Positions 38,401 to 48,716 of a stretch of 64,000 nt of DNA are shown piece after piece (position 1 is the stretch's first letter; each line of letters starts with the position of its first letter). The notes under the pieces are model-generated. The model ran no database searches. It was not told the DNA's origin and saw only the letters and a list, made by a program, of their open reading frames with translations. The DNA lies in NCBI RefSeq assembly GCF_009730915.1, contig NC_052477.1, positions 27,422,578-27,486,577 on the forward strand, in the 5' to 3' direction. The DNA comes from Dioscorea cayenensis subsp. rotundata (Eukaryota > Streptophyta > Magnoliopsida > Dioscoreales > Dioscoreaceae). A program made the position numbers and the translations under genes.

Positions 38401-41400
38401 GTGACGTCTTCGATAAATACCTCTCTTGAAAAGGCCGAGTGTTTTCTTCTTCGAAACACGATCGCCTCCCCATCGCAACGCGAGCGAGACGATTGCCACA
38501 TCTTCGAGGGCTGAAAGTCGACATGCTTTCCCGATCCACGAATTTATTGAGTGCGGTTATCGTATCTCAGCGAGAGAGTCGAGAAGGGTCCGCTCTTGGT
38601 ATCTGACTTCCAACTCGATGAAATCTCGTGAGCGGTGTCCCTTCGGATGATCTCGATGTCGAGGGATCATGTGAACTTTCAATTGACCACGGTCTCACTC
38701 TAGGGTGTCAAGTAGCATCGCCCAGTTAACTAGATTGACCGCCATAATCACAAAGCTGCGTGCAATAACAACACATTGTTAGCGGAAATGTAATTTGTTA
38801 AGCGGTAAACACTCGGGTTCTTAAACAACGATATCATTTTTAGCGATGGCGTATACTATTAAGCAGAGATACAAATAATTAAAGCGAGACGAACTAACTT
38901 AAAGCGGTGAAAAGCTCATTGTTTAAAGCGGAGACCTCATTTTTACAAGCTACCATATCAAGCCCGAAAGGATGAGCGTAGATTATAAACATTACACAAA
39001 GCACAACAATCGGAAAAACCATTTTCGATCGTATACATAGAGCGAAAATGTAAAACAAAACAAAAACCCTAGCCGAGACATCTCCTGCGGACTAACAAAA
39101 ACCCCGTACCGATTAATCCCCACGAAAGCTTGATGTCTTCCAGCAAAAAACAAAATCACAAACCAAAACCGAAAAAATGTCTCTTCGTAATGAATAGTTA
39201 ACAAAAAAACCATAATGAATACCTTAGGCGCAAAGTGACGAAATCTACGAATACTTGGACGGGACTTCTTCTTGAGGCAGCGGTGGAAAGGGAAGAGTCT
39301 GGGGTGGGAAGAGAAGAGCTGAGACGCGAGTTGAGTGGAGTCGCGAGTTGAGAGAAGACAAGCAGTTTGTAATGCCTAGAAAAAAACCCACCCACTTCCT
39401 CTCACACCGCCGAAATGGGTGCGACCACGACTTCCGATGCAAGGGCATTTTAAAGTCCATAAAATTTTAAATACACTCCGTTTAATGCCGTTACGTACTT
39501 TGGGGGGTTTCAAAATCATGGAGTTGAAAAGGAAGGGGTTTTTGGGTATTCCGAAACTATGGGGGTTTGTTTGGCAATTTGGCAAAGTTGTAGGGTTTTT
39601 TTGGCAATTTCCACTTTTTTTTATACGTCCTTGTATATGCACATATTCTATGTTGCTCTACCAATGGAGATGTACATGTATTGGATGTGTGGACAAATAT
39701 CTAGGCAATTATATATCTGATATTTTGATCTTAGATACTGGTAATCAAGATTTATTTTAAAAAATATATTTACTTTTGATTCTAGATTGTCTAAAAATCT
39801 AATTTGATATCTAAAAAAGGATTGCGACATGACATATTCGAGAAATATAATTTTGTTGTGTCTTTTAAATGGGTGATTGATTGATATGGTATCTATTTTA
39901 TGATATTATATTATTTGATTTGATAGGTTTTATTTAAATGATTTGTTTATTGAAAATTTTGATGTGTACACCATACCTATAACTAAAATGATTGCGATAT
40001 GATTTATTTGATAGCAGGGTTGCAATCGAGTCTAGTTAAGCCGAGCTTTGAAGTGTTTGAGCTTGGCTCGACAGATTTAACTACAGAGCTCGAGCTCGAC
40101 TCGAGCACAAGCTTGTAAACTAGAGCTCGGCTCGAGATAGTAAAATTTTTTTTGTTACAATGTTTCAGTGCAAGCTTGCTCATTAGGAGGCTCGCGAACC
40201 TTAACGAGCCGAGCAACATGTGGCTCGAGCTCGGCTCGTTTATAAATTCGAGCTCAAAAATTAGACTCAAGCTCGGCTCATTTAGTTAATGAATGAGCTT
40301 TCTCCGAGCCGAGTTTCGAGTAGCTCATAAACGGCTTGGTTCATTTGCAGCCCTTTTTGATAGGTTTGATTTGATATCTAAAAAAGGAGTGCCATATGAC
40401 ATTTGAGAGACATAATTTCGTTGTGCGTTTTAAATGGGTATTTATGTTTTAAGATATTATATGGTTTGATTTGATGCGTTGTCACAAATGCATGATTTAA
40501 ATGATTTATTTATTGTATATTTTGAAGTGTATACTTAATTAAAAAAAGATATCTAAGAGAAAAATTGTAATATGATTTATTTGATAGGTTTGATTTGATA
40601 TCAAAAAAGGATTGCAATATGATTTATTTGATAGATTTGATTTGATATTTAAGAAAGAATTGCTATATGACATGACCTATATAATTTTGTCATGGTTTTT
40701 AAATGGGAGATTGAATGATATGGTTTCCGTTTTAAGATATTAATTATATGGTTTGATTTGATAGGTTTTACTTCTCCCAAATACATGATTTAAATGATTT
40801 ATTTATTGTATATTTTGATGTGTATACCTATAACTATTTTTTTAGATCGAGAAGTAGCTAGTGGCTATAGAATAGAAAATCTCGACTAGGGTAGTCACTT
40901 ATTTTCATGTAAATCATTTTAGAATATTAGTGTTGAACTTTAACTGTTATTAATTATTATATTTGTATAAAAAGGGTTGTCATGTTATACTCTAGATTTG
41001 GACCTATTTTGTATTGGTATAATATCTGAATTGGTCTTTTTACTTTTCTCTCTATCTTTTCTTTTGGTCCCTCTACTCTTGAAAATATAGCTAATAATTG
41101 GCCTGCTTTAGAGTAGAAGGGACTAAATAGAACTATTTTTAAGAGTAGAGGAATTAATGGGGCACATTTTTGAGTAGAGAGACCAATTTGATTATTATAT
41201 CATTATGTATTTTCACTGGCTGACCTTAATTTTCTTATACTTCATTTGTAGTTTGTATTGTTTATCTTTATTGAAGGACTCACATAAAATATGGAGTCCA
41301 CTCCCTATATGTATGCAACCAATCTGTTAACATCCTCAACTGGGTTAGTGCGTGACAACAAATAAACAAAATAAAAAGTTGACATAATTGACATTACCCA

Positions 41401-42471
41401 CATATATGACCCTTCCTGATACCCATCCAATATTGCTACCCATTCAGGCTTGAACATAAACGAGCTCCTTTTTTGCAGAAGATCTCTAACCTGCATAATA
41501 TATTGAAAACTGAAGTAATATTGAATATTTTGATTTGCTGAAACACTACAAAAATTGTCAACAGTGAAACATAATAATAATTTGTTACAAAATATATATA
41601 ATTAAGAAGCAAAAAGTATATATATATATATTACTGCTTGCAAAATCTGATCAGCTGTTTCAGTTCCAAGGTTTCTTAGACCTGCTGTTGCCTGCATGCA
41701 TTGACATCGAAAATTTAAAAACAAAATAAAGATTTATCAACATCAAAATTTTAAAAATAGATATTTGAGTTTAAAACAATGACTCACTCCAACTGTGACA
41801 GGTGTAGAACGTTCCAATTCCACAGGAATTACACTCTCAGCTTTCTCCAAAAGAGAAATAAGTGAATTTGCAGCCTCTTGTGGATCATTAGCATAGTAAC
41901 TCAACCCAGGTTTTACCTGAATATAATTAATTATGCAAAAACCTCAGAAGTCAAGAAATTAACACGAAGAACAATTCAAAAAACATATATAGATTTTAAT
42001 TACCCGCTCAAAGACTTCAACATCATCACCAATTTTCAGCAAATTGAACTCCTCATCAAAGTGAAAGACATGAACCCTACTACCAGTGCTCCCGGCATCA
42101 AACACCACCACATATATGCTATTCGATCCCTGACCAATCACACTACCCCCCGGTAGCAGCATCTTCCTCCCGCCGAAAAACACCGGGCTCTTGCCACCGC
42201 CTCCGCCGAAGACCAATGAAGACTGCACCAGCGGCATAAGAAGTACAATGAATACAATTATGAAAAGGATCCGGCGGAATGGCTTGATTTTATCCGCGAG
42301 GTCCGGCCCGCCGCCATGGATCTCAGCAGCTGAAGAGGAGAAGCGGGTTTGGAGATGAGCCATGTTATATAGTGCTGGAGAGTAGTATGAGAGCTGTTGG
42401 ATGAGAGGATCAATGGTGGAGTTGGCCTCTCTTCTTCCTCCTTCCAAACGATCTCTCCAGTGACCGGGCAT
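29575..42471 (-). CDS. APY: Apyrase (GDA1/CD39 nucleoside phosphatase), copy B, intact
   Basis: Nine exons: 42471-42004, 41916-41788, 41691-41635, 41490-41398, 32401-32199, 31352-31261, 30846-30632, 30502-30313 and 29726-29575. All borders are GT-AG with consistent phases, giving 532 aa. A single N-terminal membrane span is at about residues 67-82 ([16 protein letters not shown]). Then come ACR1 [13 protein letters not shown] (125-131 core), ACR2 ATAGLRNLG (200-208), ACR3 [10 protein letters not shown] (catalytic Glu 244), ACR4 [13 protein letters not shown] (271-280) and [10 protein letters not shown] near the end. The enzyme cleaves NTPs and NDPs, in plants in the Golgi lumen or outside the cell. 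Intron 4 is 8,996 bp because it holds a 6.2-kb MULE and two smaller elements; correct splicing is not proven. A TATAAATA box and a G-box lie upstream. An alternative downstream start (MAHLQT, codon 37) would fit usual apyrase N-termini better. It is the only copy open throughout. Confidence 0.9.
31467..31602. repeat. ~68-bp tandem duplication in apyrase B intron 5
   Basis: AGATTTCCCCAGAACAAGAT through GGGAGAGGTGAAGAT occurs twice in a row, then a GATGAA hexamer run (31600-31627). A and C have single copies. Confidence 0.85.
31652..32023. mobile_element. Fold-back MITE in apyrase B intron 5 (orthologous to 14873-15243)
   Basis: Same element and same position as in apyrase A: opens GAGTAAATTTTTTGATAGG, closes AAAAACTTTATCC, with inverted arms of about 110 bp. 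It is more diverged at the ends than the A copy. Confidence 0.7.
32433..32476. repeat. (TA)n microsatellite in apyrase B intron 4
   Basis: About 22 TA units beyond the exon 5 acceptor. Confidence 0.9.
32520..32755 (-). mobile_element. Retroposon-like insertion in apyrase B intron 4 (orthologous to 15971-16212)
   Basis: Located between two GCATATCAT direct repeats (about 32510 and 32756). It shares the GAGTAAGTGAAGATGAGACC-type core with the A copy and is missing in C. Confidence 0.5.
33800..34620 (+). pseudogene. MuDR-type transposase N-terminal remnant
   Basis: Frameshifted pieces read [19 protein letters not shown] (about 33890-33950), [13 protein letters not shown] (about 33975), [11 protein letters not shown] (about 34030) and, after an intron-like AT stretch, [19 protein letters not shown] (about 34500-34560). 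The order and wording match the N-terminal part of MuDR transposases (PF03108 region). No DDE core or SWIM finger follows, so it is a 5' fragment. Confidence 0.65.
35640..36220 (-). pseudogene. Ulp1-like (C48) cysteine protease remnant
   Basis: On the minus strand, [19 protein letters not shown] with a potential catalytic His, then [20 protein letters not shown] (about 36090-35956), and in another frame YVMRFIERY at about 35740-35710, which fits the C-terminal end of a Ulp1 domain. Ulp1-type proteases cleave SUMO; several plant MULE lineages carry such a gene. It is broken by frameshifts. Confidence 0.55.
40015..40355. mobile_element. 341-bp non-autonomous hAT-type element, GAGCTCG-rich
   Basis: Flanked by TTTGATAG on both sides (40007-40014, 40356-40363), a perfect 8-bp TSD. 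The ends are CAGGGTTGCAATCGAG and (reverse-complemented) AAGGGCTGCAAATGAA. The interior is full of GAGCTCG/GGCTCG motifs. Apyrase A intron 4 has the uninterrupted target GATTTATTTGATAGGTTTG (about 17407). Related sequence at 62085-62833. Confidence 0.8.
41016..41201. mobile_element. 186-bp MITE in apyrase B intron 4
   Basis: Ends are inverted: GGTATAATATCTGAATTGGT and (reverse-complemented) GATATAATAATCAAATTGGT. Flanks ATTTTGTATT (41006-41015) and ATTATGTATT (41202-41211) make a 10-bp TSD with one mismatch. Absent in apyrase A, where ATTATGTATT stands alone (about 17812). Confidence 0.75.
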
Positions 42472-42974
42472 GTTGTGCAGCTCGGTATATGGTGTTATTT
42501 ATAGGACTGAGTTTGTTCACGTGGCGGTCGTCTATTGGTTGATATATAGCTTGAGAGGTGCAGCTCAGCCTAGTGTTATTCATAATACGAGTTTGTGCAA
42601 GTGGCGGTCGTCCATTGCTTAGTTTATGTAAATGATTGAACTACAATGTAAATGACTGGACTACAGTACAAATACTTGTGTTATTTTATGTTTAATGATT
42701 ATTGAGGAATGAAAATTTTTTTGTTTGATGTTTAGTGTTTGATTTTGTATTGTATTTGGATCAAATTTTTAGTCAGATTGCTTTGTACAAATCAACGTAG
42801 TGATGACCGACCTTTTTACTATAACAGTTTTTAACAGCCATATACATTATTACTATTTTAATAATTATTTTGAATCATTAGATTGAATTAATCCTAACCG
42901 TTTATTCATTTAGTGCATAAGTATGACTATAAATATCTTTCATTTTGTAAATGAAATATAAAAGAAAAATAAGA
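42472..42974 (-). promoter_or_regulatory. Apyrase B promoter region
   Basis: TATAAATA near 42500, CACGTGGC G-box/ABRE near 42520 and ATTGG (inverted CCAAT) near 42535 lie upstream of the start, matching apyrase A. The rest is AT-rich DNA homologous to 20240-20644. Confidence 0.6.
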
Positions 42975-44376
42975 ATAGGGTAAATTTTTGAGGAGGGCAC
43001 TATGTTATGGGTGATTTTATTTTGATCATTGTGTTTCAATATATATCATTTTTGTCATCATATATTGATTTCTTTCCACCAGATGTCAATCGTGGATTTC
43101 CAATCAATTATGACTGACGTAGTAGCTAGAAATATCACATCACATTGTGGTAAAGAGTTTTTATAGTCTAACTGGACTGAACATGTCACGTTACTTTCGA
43201 CAAGTTTTCATCCTTGTCAGCTTGTCTTCCTCTTCCATGTCTTGATTTGCCGCTAAGAAATGGGAAGAGAATCACCGGAGGTCTGCGCTATTTCTGATAA
43301 TTAAGTGGAGGGCTTTTCTACAAGCCGATGGGGAAGCGAGGAAAGGATGGGAAAAGAACCTAGAACTTGCAGCTAGGACAAGGTAAGAGGGAATGGATGT
43401 TGCTTTCTTGTAGGTTAAAGATCTTTACATTGTAGTTAAGCCAAAATTGTTGTTGTTTATGTGCCTTAAGGTCTTATAATAAGTGAGTTTTGAGTCTTTT
43501 TTTTCATGTTTGTATAAGTCAACTGGTCTTCATAGGCAGGTGGAAAAGAATGGGCAGTGAATTTGCAGTGAACTGATGTTTTATAGTTTTATCAGTGGAG
43601 TAATGTTTAAACACTTATAATCCAAATTTTTATTTTCATGTAATTGAGTTTTTAGGGAATGGTAAATGGTTTTTTTTAATGATGTGTAATTAATGGTTAA
43701 CTAATGTCATGATGTTCAAGCACATTATACTTGTTGCATAAGAACAATCCCTGTCATTTTATTTTGATGAGTTGATGCAGAATTGAAGTCTTGAAATGAA
43801 TAAAAATAAAAGTGTGGACCACATTATTTGCAAGGTTCTAACATTGCTCTTGTTATTCTCAAGATGAAAAAAAAATAGTACAATAACTCATGCATGCATC
43901 ATAATGGAGAAGATCACATCACAATGGGTATTCACATTTTCATAACATCAAAAGAAATATATAAAATGAATTCTAGGTCAAAATTGGTTGCATACATTTA
44001 GTTTCTTTTGTGCAGAATGCTAGTTTTTTTGTTCTAAAAAAAATAAATAAATAAAAATACAAAAGACACTTGGAATACTTTTAACCATTTGAGTGAGGAA
44101 ACAAATACATAAGGGACTAGTTTTAAAAAATAAAAAAATAAAGCTGATAACTCCCCACTATACTGGTCCTTGCAGAATTTTAAAACAAAAAACATGCAGC
44201 AGAATGTAGCATCACCCACTTTGATAAAGCCAACTTTATGGTCTCCCAGCTGCACTGCTCCCTCTAAGGCCTGGTGGAAGCCAAACTTTTTTTTTGTAGT
44301 TCACTGGGTTTGCTTTTGTCTTCTAAATTTCTGCCCTTATCAGCTTGTGGAAAAACCTTCCACTGACTAGAAATAG

Positions 44377-47300
44377 CGCAGATAATGGCGAGGCATGGGG
44401 GCCAGCAGGGGCCACGGCCCCAAAGTTTTCAAAAAATTTTCGATATCATCCACCCCCTCAAAAATATCAGAGTAAAGTTGTAAACCAAATCATGTTGATG
44501 GGCCCATTGAGTGGACCCTTGTATCACTCTATTCTAAAATTCTGAATTCCAAGCACATTTTAAAGTTTTAATAATTTATTCTTTTCTATGACACTAACAT
44601 CACCTCACCAACTCACATGCCATTATTATGCAAAGACTTCCATTCAATTTTAGGGAGATTTCTCTTTTCATGTGTTGTTTGGGAGCTTCGTGAACGAGCT
44701 ATTACCGTCTTTCCAAGAAAAGGATGGGGTTTTGCATGAGGGATTGATGAGTTGCCGAATAGGCATGATCACGTGCCATCTACTGTGATGAAAGGTGGGT
44801 AGGTGCAATCTGCGCCGTTGTTTTGGGGGGTGGATATGCTTCTCGCGCTCTTCAAGGATTCCCGCAAAGTGCAAAGAGCTTATTAATCTTGACCAACAGG
44901 TACTTGATTTGGATTAATGGTGGAAATTTATGTTTTAGTGATTTTTTTTTTATGTAGAAAATCTATATGATGCTAAATTGCTAATACTATCTTTTGGTTA
45001 AAAAGGTTGATGCGAGATTGCAAAATTTAAAAAAAGAGGTGGTTGTCCAAGATTCTAAGAACTAAATCACAGGAAGACTCTTGCACAGGTTAGCTTTCTT
45101 TGATAGTTCATTTTTACTTTTATGAAATGATGAAAGCATTACGCATGTGCATGGTTTCCCTTTTAATTTTTTTTCTTATATATAAATTTAACTTGTACCA
45201 CTGCAAATCCACACATGGTGATCGACTATGGTTTGTTAATATAGTTTTATATATTGTTTTTAGGATTGAAAGATGTTTAAGAAGAAAACTATTGATTTAT
45301 TTTTCAAGAGGAAAGACAGAAATGATGAAGAACACAACCTATGTCTAGTGCACAAAATGCAACTTCAAATTTAGAAATTGGTGTTGAAAATGTTGATCAA
45401 CAACAACCACCTCCATCTGCAATGCCAATCTTGGAGTTGGAGCAACATGCCCAACCACCTCCTTTCAAATTTATCAAGATTGGAGTAATATTGACTCTTT
45501 AATTTGTGATCATGGAAAACACCCACAAATTTGAGATTATCCTATTAATCAACAAGATGAATTCATAGGGCATATATGAAGTTTGGGCCATACCAATTTA
45601 TAATGGATGTATATCCACTTTCTGGTCAAGATGATCATCCTCGTCGATTTCAAGCTCATTGGTTTAAAATATTTCCTTGGTTAGAGTATTCACTAGAAAA
45701 AGATGCTGCCTTTTTGCTTTCCATGCTATTTATTCTCTAAAAGATCGAGCTTATTCACTTTAAAATGATTTAAAACTTGGAAAAAAGTGAATAGTGGGAA
45801 AGATTGTATATTTCTATCTCATAATCTTAACATTCAGTGTTAAACAAGAGATTTATTCAGTGTTATATCATCATAATCTTAACATTCAAAATATTCACGG
45901 TCAAGGATATAATGGAGCTAGTAATATGTGTGGAGAGTGGAATGGTTTACAAGCTTTAATTCTTTAAGTACATTGTTTAGCTCATTAGTTACAACTAGCT
46001 CTTATTGTTGTAGCTAAAGAAGCAATTGACGTCCATTCTTTCTTTCAAAATTTGAATGTGATTGTTAATATTGTGTGTTCTTCATGTAAACATAATGATG
46101 AGTTACAATCTGCTTCTGTATCTAAAATTGCTAATTTGATTGCAAATGATGAGATTGAGACTGGGAAGGAAGCTAACCAAATTAGCACATTAATTACAGA
46201 GACCTGGTGATACGAGACGGAGTTCTCATTTCAATTCTATATGTTGCCTTTTACCCATGTATAGTGCAACTGCTTTGATCCTTTAAGATTTAGCTGATAA
46301 AGAGTCTACTTACTCCCAACTAGGTGATGTTACATATGCTCTCAAAGCATTGATGTCATTTGATTTTGTTTTCATTTTACATGTGTTGAGAGAAATTATG
46401 GGAATTACCGACAAACTTTGTCAAGATTTTCAATAAAAGTCTCAAGATATTTTGAATGCTATATGTGCTTGGTCTCTACCACAAAATCATTGATTCAAAA
46501 TTTAAGAGATTATGGTTGGAATCCTCTTTTAGAAAAAGCTACTTCTTTTTGTAGTAGACAAGCTATTCAAATTCCTGATGTGAATGGTGTTTATTCAAAC
46601 ATAATTTGATCCCGGTGACATAAAGATTCTGTGATAGTAGAGCATAATTATCACATTGATATATTTACTACTGCTATAGATTATTAGTTAAAAGAATTAA
46701 ATAGCAGATTCAGTGAGTAAGCAGCAGAACTTCTTATACTGAGTACAGCTTTAGATCCCAATGATGCATTCATGTCATTTGATGCAAGGGACATTTGTAA
46801 TCTTGTTGAGAAATTTTACTCATCAAATTTTTCTGAGCAAGAAAAGATTCAATTGGAATATGAATTGCAACATTATGAGCTTGATGTGTCCAAAGATCCG
46901 AATTTTCAGAACTTGTCTACTATTGATGAATTATGTCAACAGTTTGTGGAGAATGGAAAGTCTAGTTTTTAACCTTTGATTGACAGATTATTACGGCTTG
47001 TCATGACGCTTCCAGTATCAACAACAACTACAGAACGGTCTTTTTTAGCTATGAAAATTATTAAAACAAGGCTTCGTAACAATATGGAAGATGGTTTTCT
47101 CACTGATTATATGATTGTTTATATTGAGAAGGAGATTGCTGAAAAATTTACCACATATATGATAATTGATGATTTTTATGCAATGAAGCATCGACGAGCA
47201 CAACTTAAGAAATGAGGTATACATTTGTTTGAATAATTGAACATTTCTTTAATTACCAATTTATATATTATCTTTTCATTCAATATTTAGCCATTTTATT

Positions 47301-47880
47301 TGAAGTTGTCAAGTTGATTCAATGACATGTCAAATGCAAATTTTTTAGGTACTCATTCTCTTTAGAAGTGTGGTATTGAATAAAGTTGATTGGCTAATGT
47401 TATAATTGTCATCTGATTAGCTATGGAGTCTATCTGCTATTGGGTGAGATTCTGGTTTGAAAGCTTGGAACCATTTGCTATTGATGCATCCATAGGAATC
47501 AGCTGGATTTGTCTTGATTGTATTTGTGCTATTAACAAGAGTTATTGTGTTGTTATGGTTTTGATGTTTGGGTTAAATTTAATGAGTGCTTTACTATCTT
47601 GTTTCTGGTTTTGTGTAACTATTGATTCAGTATAGTGTAGTAATGGAGTATTCAATGAAGCCTAGATAATGTAGTAGTATTATGCCTAAAATTTGTTTGG
47701 GTTTGGTGTTCTATCTGGTTGCAATATGATTTTTTGTTTGTTTTGTGATGCTTGTAAGTTGTAAGTTGTAAGTTTATCAAATTAATCAATATACTTTTTG
47801 TATTGACTCCAACAAAAAAATTATGTTCAACTTTTTTAACCTCGGCCCCCCTTTTACTTAAATCCTAGCTCCGCCCAGTG
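44377..47880 (+). mobile_element. hAT transposon (Tip100/ZMYM1-like), decayed, nested in the inverted-repeat element
   Basis: The left end is near CAGATAATGGCGAGGC followed by GGGGCCACGGCCCC; the right end, reverse-complemented, is CACTGGGCGGAGCTAGG, the usual GGCGGAGC signature of this hAT group. The site interrupts the right arm of the inverted-repeat element, whose A copy is continuous. No 8-bp TSD could be confirmed, so the edges are approximate. The transposase pseudogene lies at 45274-47215; 44400-45270 and 47220-47870 hold only UTR-like AT-rich sequence. Confidence 0.75.
45274..47215 (+). pseudogene. hAT transposase (TTF/ZMYM1-like, C-terminal dimerisation domain), broken
   Basis: It starts MFKKKTIDLFFKRK, continues through frameshifted pieces including FGPYQFIMDVYPLSGQDDHP, RFQAHWFKIFPWLEYSLEKD and, near the end, LLRLVMTLPVSTTTTERSF, MKIIKTRLRNNMEDGFLTDY and IEKEIAEKF, the hAT dimerisation motif. 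At least one in-frame TAA (46970-46972) and several frameshifts lie in between. Similar plant proteins are called zinc-finger MYM-type 1-like. No intact transposase can be read. Confidence 0.8.
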
Positions 47881-48243
47881 ATTCTCTTTCTCTTTCTCAA
47901 CTGCAAATCGGGGACATGGAAGAGGAAAACAAGCTGATAGGGATGATAACTTGGCAAAAGTAATGTGACAAGGCATCAGCATGATGTGTTCAGTCCAAGT
48001 GAGCTATGAAAATGTGGTATCTTCAACTGCGATGTCAGCCAAAATCGGTTGAAAATCCACGAGTGAAAAGAAATCAATATATGATGACAAAAAAAATACA
48101 AATTAAAACACAAAGATCAAAATGAAACACACCCATAACACAGTGACCTCAAAAAATTTATCCGAAAAAGTGAAATATAAGCAAAAGTGTTTGGTATATA
48201 TATATTTTGTTTATCATTTATCTTTATTTTATATTATTTATAA

Positions 48244-48275
<32 letters not shown>

Positions 48276-48299
48276 TTTATAAATATATATAAAAAAAAA

Positions 48300-48600
48300 A
48301 GAATTAGTTTATTTTAAGAAATTTGTTAAAATTTCTTAAACCCTTATGCATTGTAAGTTGCTGTGCAAGTGAATTAGTTAATATTGCCTTAAAATAAGCA
48401 CACATACTGAGATTTAACTGAAGAAACAGGTCTCTAATGTTAAGGAGATGACAAACCTTTGGATACAAATCATTTAGAACAACAAATTCATTTGACATCT
48501 CAAGAATAACATCCTTATGCTTCTCAGGATGGACGGCTATTTGATGAAGAGCTTGTGCCCATGAACCTCAGCTTCTTTTCACAACTTTGGAGATCATCTG
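48300..48600 (-). pseudogene. Aprataxin/bHLH140-like HIT-domain exon fragment
   Basis: On the minus strand, a segment from about 48562 to 48484 reads GSWAQALHQIAVHPEKHKDV followed by ILEMSNEFVVLNDLYPK and then a GT donor (AAG, GTTTGT). This wording matches the start of the HIT domain in plant aprataxin-like proteins (bHLH140). An intron-like stretch follows to about 48300. An in-frame TGA precedes the segment and no neighbouring exons are found, so it is a captured fragment. It occupies the place where p24 C should have its promoter end and exon 1. Confidence 0.6.
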
Positions 48601-48716
48601 GTCTGTATGTATGTTTTTTACTGCTGAAAACAGTAATAAGAGTTTGATTTCTTATTACCTGTTTGGATTGAGAGAAATTTGAGGAGAAATTGAAACAGAG
48701 ATGATTGCAATGGGTT

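Larger units (their letters stand above)
33448..39614. mobile_element. MULE carrying MuDR and Ulp1 protease remnants (Kaonashi-like), inside apyrase B intron 4
   Basis: 6,167 bp, flanked by TTTTTTTTA on both sides (33439-33447 and 39615-39623), a 9-bp TSD although of low complexity. The apyrase A intron is continuous at the same point (about 16855). The ends are imperfectly inverted: GGGAAAATTACTG on the left and, reverse-complemented, GTGGAAATTGCC on the right, both followed by CCCC-rich repeats. It is more GC-rich than the host intron. It contains MuDR-like N-terminal segments on the plus strand at the left and Ulp1-like segments on the minus strand; the MULE catalytic core is not visible. 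Region 36700-39400 has minus-strand GC-rich open pieces without a recognised domain. Non-autonomous and decayed. Confidence 0.8.
42975..48170. mobile_element. Long-terminal-inverted-repeat element, module B copy, interrupted by a hAT transposon
   Basis: The left arm is about 42975-43335. The right arm is split: about 44337-44376 (CAGCTTGTGGAAAAACCTTC) and 47881-48170. The interior (43340-44335) aligns with the A copy, for example TTGCAGCTAGGACAAGGTAA at 43366 against 21050. No coding domain is recognised in the interior. Confidence 0.7.

Noticed and set aside
33800-39400. GC-richer block as foreign contamination or a captured bacterial region
   Set aside because: It is bounded by a 9-bp duplication inside an apyrase intron, and its pieces resemble MuDR and Ulp1 of plant MULEs.
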